Made by a program: the position numbers and the translations under genes. Positions 33,458-44,146 of a DNA stretch of 64,000 nucleotides are shown one piece after another. A model generated the notes under the pieces. The model worked only from the letters and a program-made list of their open reading frames with translations, was not told where the DNA came from and did not search any database. How positions within the stretch are numbered: position 1 is the stretch's first letter; each line of letters opens with the position of its first letter. Source of the DNA: Mycoplasmataceae bacterium (GTDB lineage Bacteria; Bacillota_I; Bacilli_A; Mycoplasmatales; Mycoplasmoidaceae); assembly GCA_020024755.1 (NCBI GenBank), contig JAHHTH010000004.1, positions 154,027 to 218,026 on the forward strand. The letters run 5' to 3'.

Positions 33458-33778
33458 TTAATTATTACTTAAAATGTCAAATAACTCCTTTGTAGTATAT
33501 CCTTCGTCTGAATGATCACTATTACACTTTACGTGAACAGCTCTGAGATTTTCTAATGCATCAGTACCACCTTTGCTTTTAGGAATAATGTGTTCTACAT
33601 TTCATGAATAAAGTGTATTTCTCTTTGATTCATTTCCCCAATAGCAACTTCATAGCATTTTACCACCGCACAATGGACATGTTCTGTGGTTTTCAACGGT
33701 GCAATCTTCTTGGTTGCAAGTGCAATAGTTTGCTTTATTTCATATTTTTCTTAATTTTGTTTCATTATACTTTGGCAT
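33458..33778 (-). CDS. Small HNH endonuclease-like protein in RloAB operon
   Basis: The product is 106 residues. KIWNKANYCTCNQEDC and a CPLCGG zinc knuckle are followed by the HNH core NVEHIIPKSKGG and NLRAVHVKCN. It is a close paralogue of the 769-1038 protein and about 17 residues longer at the C-terminus. The start at 33778 is chosen because AGGAGG lies 7 bases before it; a second ATG 6 bases upstream lies too close. It starts 20 bases after the RloB-like stop, so it is the third gene of the operon. Confidence 0.8.
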
Positions 33779-33798
33779 AATCATGCCTCCTATAATTA

Positions 33799-34389
33799 TT
33801 ATTTGTTGTTTGTGTTTTTCTTTTTCTTTAGTAATTCAACTATATCAATAAAATTCGATATTTCTTTATTTTTTAAAATATTTAATCTAGACTCCCACTG
33901 GTGTACTAGTTTTTCATCTTGTTTAATTTTCTTTTTTATAAATTCTATAATTCATTTAGTATTTTCTACTTTTTTGTCTTTATCGAAATGTTTGCCATTA
34001 TTTTTGAATATCTTATAAAATTCTTCATCAATTCATTTCTTAGTTTTATTTGAGTTTATATCTTGAAAGAAACATAATAAGATTAACTCAAAACATGGAT
34101 CAGTTATAACGAAATCAATTTGTCACTGTCTACAACGTACTAAGCAATCATCTATCTTTTTATCTTCAAGGTTATCTTTATCAATAATTATATATTTTTC
34201 ACAGCAATCTTTATGCTCTCCATCTATATTATTGTTTCTGATGCTGCCTGAAATTAACTTGGAATGTTTTTTACATTTTCTTAAAATACTATTTCTATAA
34301 ACTATATCCTTAAGGAATGTTATAAATATTTCTTCACATTTACCTTCATATTCAATTGAGAATGCATTTAGATTTTTATTTTTCATCAT
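33799..34389 (-). CDS. RloB/AbiLii-like protein
   Basis: The product is 196 residues, full length for RloB-like proteins. FSIEYEGKCEEIFITFLKD is the N-terminal E-G-x-x-E block; KYIIIDKDN gives the acidic D-x-D site and ITDPCFELILLCFF the conserved P-C-F-E block, all features of the RloB family (a Toprim-like nuclease fold has been suggested). It overlaps the RloA-like ATPase gene by 14 bases, showing coupling. With that ATPase it forms an AbiL-type abortive-infection pair (AbiLi + AbiLii). Confidence 0.8.
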
Positions 34390-35584
34390 CTAATCACCGT
34401 AAAGCATAATTAATATAAGGGTCATATCCTATCTTTCCTGATAGGTATTGATTTGAGAATGAACATTTTCCTCTAATAGTGCTTCCGAATTCATTAAGAC
34501 ATACAACATTAGTGAACTTAGACTCATTAAGAGCTGCAAAGTATATTTCATCTCTTCTGAACAAGTCTTCACTTAATGTGTTCATATCGTGAGATGTATA
34601 AATTAATTGAGCTGTACCAGGATTCTTCTTAAACATTTTTATAATATATTCAAGGATCTTAGTGTGTAAGTTTGCATCTAGCTCATCAATTAAAATGATT
34701 GAGTTATTTTTTAATCCAGTAACCATGATAGTTAATAGTAATAGAAGTTTTCTAGTACCAGATGACTCGTAATTATATGCAACCTCAAAATTTTCTCCAT
34801 ACAATGATTCTTTTACAAAGGTAATTTTATCCGGGTTAGTATTTCCCTTAGGATTCTTAATGTCAATGATGTTAATATCCAATTCCTTAAGTATAGTTAA
34901 TATTTTGTCTTTGTTATGCATTAATATTCCAATATTTAGACAAGATGTTCGAAATGGCATTAGTAATGAAGGCATTAATACATTACTAACATTTGTTGTA
35001 TTGTCGAAAATTATTATTTTAGAAAATTCATTTTGCAACATCTTGATTTCTTTAGAAGGGAACATATTAAAAAAATTAAATAGTGAAACATCTAATGATG
35101 CAATGTCAATTTTTCCAAAATTTGTTTTGAGAACATCATCAAGATAAAATGAAATTTTATCTCCATCATTAGTTTTAGAAAAAATAACTCTTTCCTTTTT
35201 GTTTTGTTTAATTACATATTTTTCTTCGATGATCTTATCATCAATTGAAATTGAATAACATAATGTTTCTAAATTATCTGTTAAAAACTCTATGTATCAT
35301 GAGATGGGTTCATTAATAGTTTCTTTATTTCTGAATCTTTTAGTTTCATCTATGTATACTTGTAAGTTAACTCTATCCGTTTTAACAAGTACAATTAAAT
35401 AAAAGATAGAGCTTAAAAAAGCAGTTTTACCTCCTCCATTAGGACCATACATTGAAATAACAGGTAAAATCTCCCCTTTGTTTAATGTTTCACTAAAGGG
35501 TTTTAAAGATTTTGAAGCATATAGACTGATTTCTTCTTCATTTTGTATCGATAAGAAATTTTTAACTTTGTATCTAGCTAACAT
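34376..35584 (-). CDS. RloA/AbiLi-like AAA ATPase
   Basis: The product is 402 residues with three TGA-Trp codons. It starts LARYKVKNFLSIQNEEEISL, the N-terminal strand of the AAA_15/RloA family. Walker A is GPNGGGKT (residues 47-54), ESSGTRKLLLLL is the signature, SIILIDELDANLH is Walker B and YTSHDMNTLSEDL the switch. The family is the ATPase partner of RloB. The stop TAA at 34376 is used because the TGA at 34394 is Trp. No Shine-Dalgarno other than TAGGAG before the ATG. It is the first gene of the RloA-RloB-HNH operon. Confidence 0.85.
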
Positions 35585-35639
35585 ATATTTTCTCCTAAAT
35601 AAATATATATTTATAGTTTAATTATACATATTTTAGCCA

Positions 35640-35745
35640 AAAAAACAAGACAATATGCAAAAGATTTGTATATTTTCTTAACTATCTTGCAAAAAAACAA
35701 TGTTATTTGCAAAAAAGTGCAAAATATTTGCACATTTATTAGCAA
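35640..35745. repeat. TTGCAAA iteron-like cluster in a divergent promoter
   Basis: Variants of (T)TTGCAAAA or ATGCAAAA occur at about 35655, 35689, 35706, 35719 and (as TTTGCAC/TAGCAAA) 35727-35742. They lie between the AbiL-type operon and the 44-residue peptide gene and could be operators for either. Confidence 0.5.
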
Positions 35746-35770
35746 ATTTAATAAATTATTGCTATAATAT
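35740..35770 (+). promoter_or_regulatory. Promoter of the 44-residue peptide gene
   Basis: TATAAT at about 35764-35769 is preceded by TGC (extended -10), and TTAGCA lies 18 bases upstream as a weak -35. It overlaps the TTGCAAA cluster. Confidence 0.5.
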
Positions 35771-35807
35771 TGGTGAATGGGTCCTTTCATTGGAAGGAGG
35801 TGATTGT

Positions 35808-35942
35808 ATGCGAAATCCAGCTAAAGGATTCCCATTTGTTTTTATGATGTGTATTGGTTTGCAAATTACAGATCATATCTTTGAAAACAATTTGTACGTA
35901 AATTGTACAATTAATAATTATAGTTACACAGTTCAACTATAA
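35808..35942 (+). CDS. 44-residue peptide with a full-length Shine-Dalgarno
   Basis: The product starts MRNPAKGFPFVFMMCIGLQ, a hydrophobic N-terminal half that could enter a membrane, followed by a polar tail. The ATG is preceded by GGAAGGAGGTGATTGT, an almost complete complement of the 16S rRNA 3' end, which is unusual in a window where most genes have weak or no Shine-Dalgarno. It has its own extended -10 promoter and a strong terminator directly after it, so it is a single-gene unit. It may be a small toxin, a signal or a regulator. I do not recognise it. Confidence 0.55.
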   Translation: MRNPAKGFPFVFMMCIGLQITDHIFENNLYVNCTINNYSYTVQL

Positions 35943-35985
35943 AACTGTGGTAGAAAGAGCTCAAAATGAAATTTGTATGAGCAAG

Positions 35986-36021
35986 GCTATAGCACTAAAT
36001 GTGTGTTATAGCTTTTTTTTA
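35986..36021 (+). terminator. Rho-independent terminator of the small-peptide unit
   Basis: GCTATAGCAC / GTGTGTTATAGC forms a stem with a 5-base loop, followed by eight T residues. Confidence 0.8.
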
Positions 36022-36079
36022 TTTTTTTGTCTCTTTAAATTCCATAGTTTCTTAAAAAGTTGCTCGGAAAATATGCAAA

Positions 36080-36268
36080 AATACAAAACTAAACTTGATT
36101 TTTATTAAAAAAATACAAAACTAAACTTAATTTTTGAATAAAAAATACAAAACTAAATGATTTTTCAGCTTCTATTGCCATTAGTTTTTCATTAAAAACA
36201 TAGGATTTTTGTTAAAACTTTACATTTTTCCTATAGGATTTTTGTTAAAATTTAACATTTTTCCTATA
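36080..36268 (+). repeat. Two sets of direct repeats upstream of a DUF4143 ATPase gene
   Basis: AATACAAAACTAAA occurs at 36080, 36112 and 36144 (32-bp period). ATAGGATTTTTGTTAAAA occurs at 36200 and 36233 (33-bp period), and a third CCTATAT follows. Both periods are near three helical turns. They end about 20 bases before the ATG at 36288 and probably bind a regulator, perhaps the encoded protein. Confidence 0.65.
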
Positions 36269-36287
36269 TTTAGAGTATATTTTAAGT

Positions 36288-37703
36288 ATGAAAAGACTGA
36301 TAGAAAAGAAAATTATAGACTGAGCTAATGACAAAGAAGATTTAAAACCTCTTTTCATTTTAGGTGCACGTCAAGTAGGAAAAACATATTCAATACTTAA
36401 AATAGCTAATCAGCTATTTAAAGATAATTATATTTATATTAACTTCTTAACCGATGAAGACTACTATGAAAAACTAAATGGAATTACTTCACATAATAAA
36501 ATAATTGATATCATTGAATATGTTAGTGGCAAACATATCAATGATCAAACTCTAATTATATTTGATGAAGTGCAAAGAGTTCCAAGTATCAAAACATCTC
36601 TAAAGAATTTTGTAGAGGCAGGATCAAAAGTTAAGATTATATGTTCAGGTAGTTATTTAGGCAACTTTTTGAAAAATGATAATTATTCTTTTCCCGTAGG
36701 GAAGATTCATAGACTACATATGTATCCTATGTCATTTGAAGAATTTGTTATAGCTAGAGGACAAGAAAAGATTTATACAACAGCTAAGCAAGATTTACTT
36801 AACCATAAAGAAGTTAATAAAGCAGATCATTTCATATTAACGGATCTAGTTTATGATTATATGATTGTTGGAGGAATGCCAGAAGTTGTAGACATGTATA
36901 TCAACAAAGCCAATTATTTATCAATTAATAAACGTAAACAAGAAATTTTAGAAGATTATAAGAATGATATTTCTAAATATGATATGAAACCTAATGATAA
37001 ATTTAAAGCTGAATCAATATTTAAAAATATTCCCATTTTTTTATCTAAACTAAATAAGAAATATATGTTATCTAAAATATCTGGTACAGCTAGATATATA
37101 AACTATGCTAATGCAATTCAAAACTTATTAATTACACAAATAATTTATAAGATCAATAATATAAGTTCTTTGGCCACTCCAATTAAGACTAAAAGAATAG
37201 AAAACGAATTTAAGGTTTATTATAACGATTGCGGATTTGTATCCACAATATTTAATTTAAACAAAGATATTCTATTAGATAGCAAATCAAATATATATTC
37301 AAATGAAAGAGGAGCACTAGCTGAAAATTTTGTATTAACTGAAATTAACAAAAAGATGTTAGATTTCAATTTGTCTTATTATTCATTTTTAGGTAATGAT
37401 AATCTTGAAAATGATGTAACTGCAAAATCTGGTACTCATAAGAACTATGAAATTGATTTTGTATTAGATGATGATAAAGGACTATCTATACCAATAGAAG
37501 TTAAATTTGGTAAAACATATAGTACATCATCATTAAGCAAAGTAATCAATGATAATCATCCCCCATATTCAATTATATTTAGTGCTAAGAACTATAGTTA
37601 TGATTTAGATAAGCAAATATATAGATTCCCTTTATATTTTGTTTCTATGATTGATATTGAAAATGATCGTTTATTATGCAATCAAATAAAGATTACTAGT
37701 TAA
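36288..37703 (+). CDS. AAA_14/DUF4143 ATPase with PD-(D/E)xK-like C-terminus
   Basis: The product is 471 residues. FILGARQVGKTYSI is Walker A and LIIFDEVQRVPS Walker B, both typical of AAA_14 proteins; ICSGSYLGNFL is sensor 1. The DUF4143 half includes GGMPEVVDMYI and ends with the nuclease-like motif YEIDFVLDDDKG ... IPIEVKFGK (E-x-D, then E-x-K). TATATT ends 6 bases before the ATG and no Shine-Dalgarno is seen. The family's biological role is not settled; these ATPases are common in accessory regions of host-associated bacteria. Confidence 0.8.
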
Positions 37704-37729
37704 ATAGATGAATAATACCTTAATATCAT

Positions 37730-38992
37730 CTAAGGTCTTAATTTAGTATAGGGAATAATATATGTATTATCATCTACTCTAATTGATGTCTTAGAGTTAG
37801 TAAGGAATAACTTTAATACTGGTTGATTATTTTTCCCTTCTATTGAAAGTCTATCTATGATCTTATTTAGCTTATCAATAGATTTCAATGCTTCATCAGT
37901 TGAAAGTTTTATTTCTATAGCTGCTCATGTGCCATCTTCGAATTCCATGATGGCATCTATTTCATTGCCATATTCGTCCCTATAGAAGAATAGGTTAGCA
38001 TCTAATACATTTGCATATACTGTTAAATCTTTCATTACTTGGTTTTCGAAAATGATACCAGTAGTGTTGAAGTCATTTCTCAGTGCTTCTACATTTATTA
38101 CTTTTAATAATGAACATATTAAAGAACTATCACACATATATGTTTTAGGAGTAGTTCTTATTTTATATTTGGATCTGATGTTGAGATTATTTCATACTGG
38201 AACATCAAATATAAAGTCTATATCATATAACATACTCATATATTTCTTTAGAGTATCTAGTGCTACTTTATTATTAACATCAGATATTATTGTTGAATAC
38301 TTTAATTGAGAACCACTTAATCTAGCAATAGAGGTTAGAATAGATTTAGTAACATCTTTAGATATATTGAATTTGTATTGCATATAGTTTTGGATATTTA
38401 GTAGAGATTCTATATATCCCTTGACTACATCTCTATATGTTGGTATGTTATTAGCTATAATATCTGGTCATCCACCTACTAATAACATCTTATTGAATTC
38501 ATCTATACTGAGATTATTTTCAACTGCTTTATATTGACCGTTTCTTAATTCAGTTATTGAAATGCTATTAGATTCATTATTATCTAATATTTCTGCAAAT
38601 GTTAATGTTTGCATATTTAATGTTAAGATTCTACCAGCACCACTATGCTTGATTAAACTGCTATCATAGGGTTTTGTAGAACCTGTTAATATGAATAGAC
38701 CTTTCTTGATCTCTTCTTGTGGATGGTCTACATAATGTCTCACAATATCCCATGTCTTTTGGTAGTCTTGTCATTCATCTATTAATCTTGGTTTATCTCC
38801 ACTAGTAATTAGACTAGAGTCGTAGGCTAACGTTCTTTCTATAGTTTCATTATTAGGTTGTAGATATAGTGTGGATTTTGCTCTGGTTTCAGCTAAAAAT
38901 GTTTTGCCACAATATTTTGGCCCTGTAATTAACACAGCTCCAGATCCTTTTAAATATCTATCTAATTTATCACTTATAAGTCTTTTTATCAT
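37730..38992 (-). CDS. AAA_14/DUF4143 ATPase
   Basis: The product is 420 residues. VLITGPKYCGKTFLAE is Walker A with the P-K-x-C-G-K variant, KPRLIDEWQDY Walker B with the family W-Q motif, and FILTGSTKP sensor 1. DUF4143 follows: LLVGGWPDI, LARLSGSQLKYSTI and near the C-terminus NEIDAIMEF ... AAIEIKLS, the same E-x-D / E-x-K arrangement as in other members. It is divergent from a close relative at 39193, sharing TTGIIFENQ and RPKTY-type blocks. TATAAT (38999-39004) ends 6 bases before the ATG. Confidence 0.85.
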
Positions 38993-39015
38993 GGTTATAT
39001 TATATATAAAACTTA

Positions 39016-39172
39016 AAAGTTAGTTAAAAAAAGTAATGAAAGTTAGTCAAAAAAAGTAATAAAAGTTAGTTAAAAAAAGTAATAAAAGTTAGTTAAAATA
39101 AGTACTTTTTTTTCAGGAAAGTTTGTACTTTTTTTTAAGGAAAGTTTATACTTTTTTTTCGGGAAAGTTGAT
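39016..39172. repeat. Array of seven ~23-bp repeats between divergent ATPase genes
   Basis: Four units starting AAAGTTAGTTAAAAAAAG begin at 39016, 39039, 39062 and 39085. They are followed by three units of GTACTTTTTTTT plus CAGGAAAGTT-like sequence with the same 23-bp period. The second set is a diverged inverted version of the first (AACTTTCCTGAAAAAAAAGTAC on the other strand), so each gene faces its own set. Confidence 0.85.
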
Positions 39173-39192
39173 TTTAGTTATAAAATATAACT

Positions 39193-40458
39193 ATGCAAAT
39201 TAAGAGATTATTAGAACAAAAATTCCTTCATATCCTAGAAAATATAGGTGCAGTCTTGATTGTTGGGCCTAAATTTTGCGGCAAGACTTATCTAGGAGAA
39301 AAATATACTAAGAGTCAAATCTCATTTGGTAGTCTCTATTATCTAAAAGAAAGTGAAGTTTCTGAGAGTTTAGTTATTGATGGGGATAAACCTCGTTTAA
39401 TCGATGAATGACAAGATTTCCCCATCTCTTGAGACATGGTAAAGGTAGCCATCGATAAAGGAGACGAAAATGGTAAGCACCAAGGTTTGTTTGTTTTAAC
39501 GGGTTCTAGTACACCGTTCAATTGAAATGAAATTAGACACAATGGTTTAGGAAGACTATTTGTTTTTCCACTATCTACATTAACTTTTTGCGAAATTCTT
39601 GATTTACCTAATGATAAAAGTATTTCATTCAAAGATTTGATAAATCTAAAAAAAATTACATACATGGATAGTGGTTTAAGAATAAAAGAATCATGTGATT
39701 TATTAATTACTGGTGGTTGACCTGGATATTGGGCTGAAAAAAATATTGATAGCAATGTTTTGATTAAAGCTATTATTCAATCTATCACCAGAACAAAAGT
39801 AGATAATACAATTAACTTCTATGTTTCTGAAATAACATTATTAAATATTCTTCGTTCATTAGCTCGTTTAACTACAACACCAGTAAAAATTTCTACAGTA
39901 TTAGAAGATCAAAGTAACAAAGTGTCAAGAGATACTATAGAAAAATATTATCAAACTCTTTTAGACCAAGGTGTTATTTTTGAACTACCAATTTGAAATA
40001 CTCATAAATTCAGATCACCATATGCTTTAAGAACTAAACCCAAAACATATTTCTGTGATACCTCAATTATTTGTAACTTACTTAAAATTAAAAATCTTGA
40101 TGATTTTAGTAGGGATTTAAATACAACTGGAATTATATTTGAAAATCAAGCAATTAAAGACTTGAGAGTATTTGCGGAATTGAATGATGCTCAATTATAT
40201 TTTTATCGTGATGAAAGAGGAAATGAATTAGATGCGATAATGGAATTTGATAATGGAGATTGAATTGCAATTGAAGTAAAGTTATCTACTATGGCTGCTT
40301 TTGATGCAGTTGAAAAGATGAACAATACCATTAGATTAATGAATATTGATTCACCTAAACCATTACCCCTATTTAAACTTATTATCACCAATGATACTGA
40401 AGCCCACCAATTAAAAGATGGAACATATATTGTGCCATTATCTTTATTGAGACCATAG
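39193..40458 (+). CDS. AAA_14/DUF4143 ATPase
   Basis: The product is 421 residues, the same length as its divergent partner. VLIVGPKFCGKTYLGE is Walker A, KPRLIDEWQDF Walker B and FVLTGSSTP sensor 1. The DUF4143 part has LITGGWPGYW, LARLTTTPVKISTVL, TTGIIFENQAIK and the C-terminal NELDAIMEF ... WIAIEVKLS. The block-by-block match with 37730-38992 shows recent duplication. No Shine-Dalgarno; TATAAA-like sequence lies 8 bases before the ATG. Confidence 0.85.
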
Positions 40459-40545
40459 CCATAATACAAAGTATTACTTATATAAATGACAAATATGCTA
40501 GCGTATTAGCTAGCTATAAATTATTTCATATTAATAATGGAACAT

Positions 40546-41292
40546 CTATTTGATTAGTATATCTTCTAGAATCTTTGTGTATTCATCTGGTTTATCTTTG
40601 TGCATGTGGTGGCCAGCATCTTCAACATAATGAACTTTGATAAGTCCTCTATCTATGTGTTCAAAATATTTTTTAGATTCTTCTCCGGGTACAATAGTGT
40701 CATTAGCACCAATGATTACATCAATACGTTTGTCATTGATCTTAGATAATTCTCGCTTCATTTGTTTTAGGAATGTTTCAGAACTTAAATCTGCTGCTAA
40801 GCTTTTGATGAATTCTTGTCTTTGTTCATTAATGTCAACTAATTCGACATTATCATTCACTAACCTGCACATCTTATCTTGTGATAATAACTTATCTAAT
40901 ACATGTGCACGCATTGATTCATCTTTGAACAGCATTGGACTTATTGGGTTTTCAAGAATAATTCTTTCAACCTTATCATAACAATATGAAGCTACTATCA
41001 CTGCTATAGCACCTCCCATACAATGTCCTACCAAGATAATGTCATCTGAATTTATTTGGTTAACAAAGATTGAAGCTAGTTTTGCAAAGTGAGTCATAGT
41101 AGGCTTGTCAACTACATTGATTATTTCTGAATCGCCTTGACCTGGAAAATCTACTGCATAGTAACTTATATGGTTTTTTGCACAAAAATCTATTAAGGCT
41201 TGATTATCTTCCTTACAAGAATTGTATGCATGGAAATTTACCAAGACACGAGTTCCATTATTTATTTTAATGCCTTTAAAATTAATGCTCAT
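40546..41292 (-). CDS. Alpha/beta hydrolase
   Basis: The product is 248 residues. LVNFHAYNSCKEDN holds the oxyanion-hole region, AVDFPGQGDSE follows, and the nucleophile elbow is GHCMGG, with Cys in place of the more common Ser (G-x-S-x-G reads G-H-C-M-G). The acid is in IIGANDTIVPG and the catalytic His in VEDAGHHMHKD. A Cys nucleophile occurs in dienelactone hydrolases but is unusual in this lipase/esterase-like subgroup. No signal peptide. Substrate unknown. Confidence 0.8.
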   Translation of the reverse strand: MSINFKGIKINNGTRVLVNFHAYNSCKEDNQALIDFCAKNHISYYAVDFPGQGDSEIINVVDKPTMTHFAKLASIFVNQINSDDIILVGHCMGGAIAVIVASYCYDKVERIILENPISPMLFKDESMRAHVLDKLLSQDKMCRLVNDNVELVDINEQRQEFIKSLAADLSSETFLKQMKRELSKINDKRIDVIIGANDTIVPGEESKKYFEHIDRGLIKVHYVEDAGHHMHKDKPDEYTKILEDILIK

Positions 41293-41397
41293 ATCTGTTT
41301 GCCATTTATTGTTATTACTTATATTACAACTTTTTTATTTAAATGACTATTTTTTGAATATTATTTTAAGTATTACATATAAACTGGAGATTATTAT

Positions 41398-41724
41398 ATG
41401 AAGACATATAAACTAGATCAATTTACAAGAGGATGAATGTTTGGAGACTTTGACAATGCAATCATCAAAACAAAAGATTTTGAAGTTGGTATAAGAGATT
41501 TTAAAAAGGGTGAAGTGTTAAGAAAACACTATCATTCTTATATTGATGACTTTGTAGTTGTAGTAAAAGGAACTATTTCAATCAATGGAGTAATATTCAA
41601 TGAAAATGATATTATTCAAATTGAAAAGCTTGAGGTTTCAGATATGCAAATAATTTCAGATCAAGCAAAATTAGTTTTTATTAAGACACCTTCTATACCA
41701 ACTGATAAAACTTATGTAGATTAA
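41398..41724 (+). CDS. Small cupin-domain protein
   Basis: The product is 108 residues with one TGA-Trp at residue 13. VGIRDFKKGEVLRKHYHSYI and VVVVKGTISINGVIFNENDI give the two cupin motifs; H-Y-H are the likely metal ligands. Such single-domain cupins bind metals or small molecules. TGGAG precedes the ATG. It lies between a hydrolase and a MerR regulator; function unknown. Confidence 0.7.
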
Positions 41725-41751
41725 TTTTTTATTGTACTAGAATTAAAGTAT

Positions 41752-42537
41752 ATGACTTATTATTCTATTAGTGAATTTTCTAAATTAACCCAAACACCAA
41801 TTACAACTTTAAGATATTACGATAAGTTGGGTATTCTAGTACCTGAGTTAATTAAAGATAACAATTATAGATATTACACATATGAACAAATCCAAACTGT
41901 TGAATGAATTAATTTATTAAAACAATGTGGATTAAGTTTGCATGAGATACACCATATGTTTACAGATGAACTTGAAGATTACAATTACATATTTGTTAAC
42001 TATCAAAAATTAATAGCTTCTAAAAAGAAAGAAATAGAATGTTTAGAATATAACTATAAGAGATTAATTAAGAAACAAAACTTAAAACAAGAATTAATAA
42101 AACATAAAGACTATTATTGAAGAGTTTTGGATAAAGGAACATTTATAGTTCAACCAATAGATATTGTAGAAAAACAAACACGTTTTAATTTACCTTGTGA
42201 AATCTATATGCAACTTAAAAATAATCAACTAGTAGAATCAATCCCTATTATGCCAAAAGGATATGTCTACAAGAACAATAAATTGTATTATTATGTTGAG
42301 CTTGTAAATGACATTGATTTAGACTTAGTGGATAAAGATGTAATAGTAAATATTGAAGGTGGAAACCATTACTGTTTTATTAGCAAAATAGATTGTATTG
42401 ATGATAACATTATCAAGATGTTAAAAAACCTAAATAAAACTAAAGAAGACATTAAACATATTGTGCTTGAAAAGATACTAGATGATCCATTGAAAGAGTT
42501 TATAAATTTATACGAAATTCAAATTATGATTAAATAA
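41752..42537 (+). CDS. MerR-family transcriptional regulator
   Basis: The product is 261 residues. YYSISEFSKLTQTPITTLRY begins the winged helix, and YDKLGILVPE followed by NNYRYYTYEQIQTVEWI completes it, a standard MerR DNA-binding domain. A dimerisation coiled coil follows (residues ~85-120), then an effector-binding domain of about 130 residues resembling GyrI/BltR-type ligand domains. TAGAAT ends 8 bases before the ATG. A MerR-type promoter with a 19-bp spacer lies at 45288-45318, a likely target. Confidence 0.85.
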
Positions 42538-42570
42538 AAAAATTAGCCAAATAATTGACTAATTTTTCTT
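42538..42570. terminator. Bidirectional terminator
   Basis: AAAAATTAG / CTAATTTTT stems flank a 12-base loop and a T-rich run, between the convergent MerR gene and the carrier gene. Confidence 0.75.
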
Positions 42571-42589
42571 TGTTTATTTAATGTTTATT

Positions 42590-44146
42590 TTAGAATAAAC
42601 CAAGACTTGTTGGTAGAGCTGAACCAATTAATAAAATTGTTAATGATAATGCAACAATTCCAATCATTAATGGCCATGTAGCTTTTAAATATTTATTATA
42701 TGGAATTTTACCAATTGAACTTGCAGCTGAGAAGATACCAGAAGTTGGAGAAATAATATTAATTAATCCTGAACTGTAAGTAAATGCTGTAATTGCACCA
42801 CTAGCCATTCCAACTTGTACTGCTGTAGGTCCAAAGATTGGGAATATTGCTGTTGCAAAACCACTACTTGAAGGAATTAGGAAAGAGATCATGACAAACA
42901 TAATATATGTTAAGAAAATGAATAGTGTTGGGTGTAATCCACCTAATGCACTATTTAGGCCTCCTACAATAAGATTTTGCATATAAGATTTAGCAAGAAT
43001 AAATTGAATTCCTGCAGCAACAACAATAATACCACCTACTGATAATAATTCACTTGCTCCTTTAAAGAATAAATTAAAGAATCCACCTTGTTCTAAAAGT
43101 TCTTTTCTATTGATGAAATAAATGATGATTAATGCAAATAGAAATAATAAAGACATTTCTACATAACCAAAGTCACCAATAGGACTAAATTGAGTTTCAA
43201 AATAAGGGAAATATTCTGCTATTTTATCTTGTAATGTTAAGAAAGCATTTGCACCAAAAGTATGTCATGCAAGTAAACAGAATATTAGTAGAAAGAATGA
43301 ACTAATAAAGACTCATAATGTTGCTTTTCTTTTCTTAGTTAATTCTACTTCACCTTCCATTTTAAAAGATGCTCATGTATCTCTAATATCATACACTACT
43401 GATCTCTTTTGATCTTTTTTAACTTTTCATGCATATCAAGTTACAAAAGATATTGCCATTGCTGTTAATAAAACATAGCCAATAACTCTAAATGCAATAC
43501 CAGTTGATTCACTTAATATTTTAGTACCTTCAGCAGAGTTGATTGCTTCTACTGCAATAGGAATTTTAAATGGATTCAAGATAGATCCAACTGTACCAAT
43601 TCCAGCACCTAGCATAATTACTAAGAAACCGGTCATTGCATCAAAACCAGCTGCTATAAATACTGGCATTAAAATTAAATAGAAAGGAATAGTTTCTTCA
43701 GCCATACCAAATGAGGTACCACCAGCTGAAAAGAATAACATGATGATTGGAATAAGTCATATCTCTTTTCCGTTCATCTTTTTTATTAATCTACCTATTC
43801 CAGCTTCAAGCGCTTTTGTTTTGAAGGTTATGGAGACGAAGGCACCAATAACTAAAATAAATAAGATTAAATTCGCTTTAGATGCAAAAGAACCTAATAT
43901 CGCATAAAAGATATCTAAGATACCCATTGCTTTGATGTTTTGTTTAGTTACAGTTTCAACACCATTTATTGTTTCTTTTACATCAGCTGTTACACCTGAT
44001 CATTTTAAAATTCAAGTAAGTAATACAAGAAATGCAATAATTGAGATAATGATTGCAAATGAAGAGGGCATCTTCATCTTCTTTCAAAATGATTTAGGTT
44101 TAGAATCATTTTTATTTGGTTCTAAGATGTATTTTAAGTTTTCCAT
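42590..44146 (-). CDS. YfcC/DcuC-type carboxylate or amino acid carrier
   Basis: The product is 518 residues with about 12 membrane segments and TGA-Trp codons. The conserved region SAGGTSFGMAEETIPFYLIL and the C-terminal IPSSSGFATAIFPIFGP and SPTSGIFSAA motifs fit the C4-dicarboxylate anaerobic carrier (YfcC) family, which includes arginine/ornithine-type and dicarboxylate exchangers. The ATG overlaps the upstream stop (TAATG), so it is coupled to the opine-dehydrogenase-like gene. The pair suggests uptake or exchange of an amino-acid-like compound. Confidence 0.8.

Noticed and set aside
34376..35584. Reading the RloA-like and other genes as broken by many stop codons (pseudogenes)
   Set aside because: The interrupting codons are TGA at Trp positions and a tRNA-Trp(UCA) is present.
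39016..39172. The 23-bp repeat array as a CRISPR
   Set aside because: Repeats are directly adjacent without spacers, invert half-way, and no cas gene is near; a regulatory array fits better.
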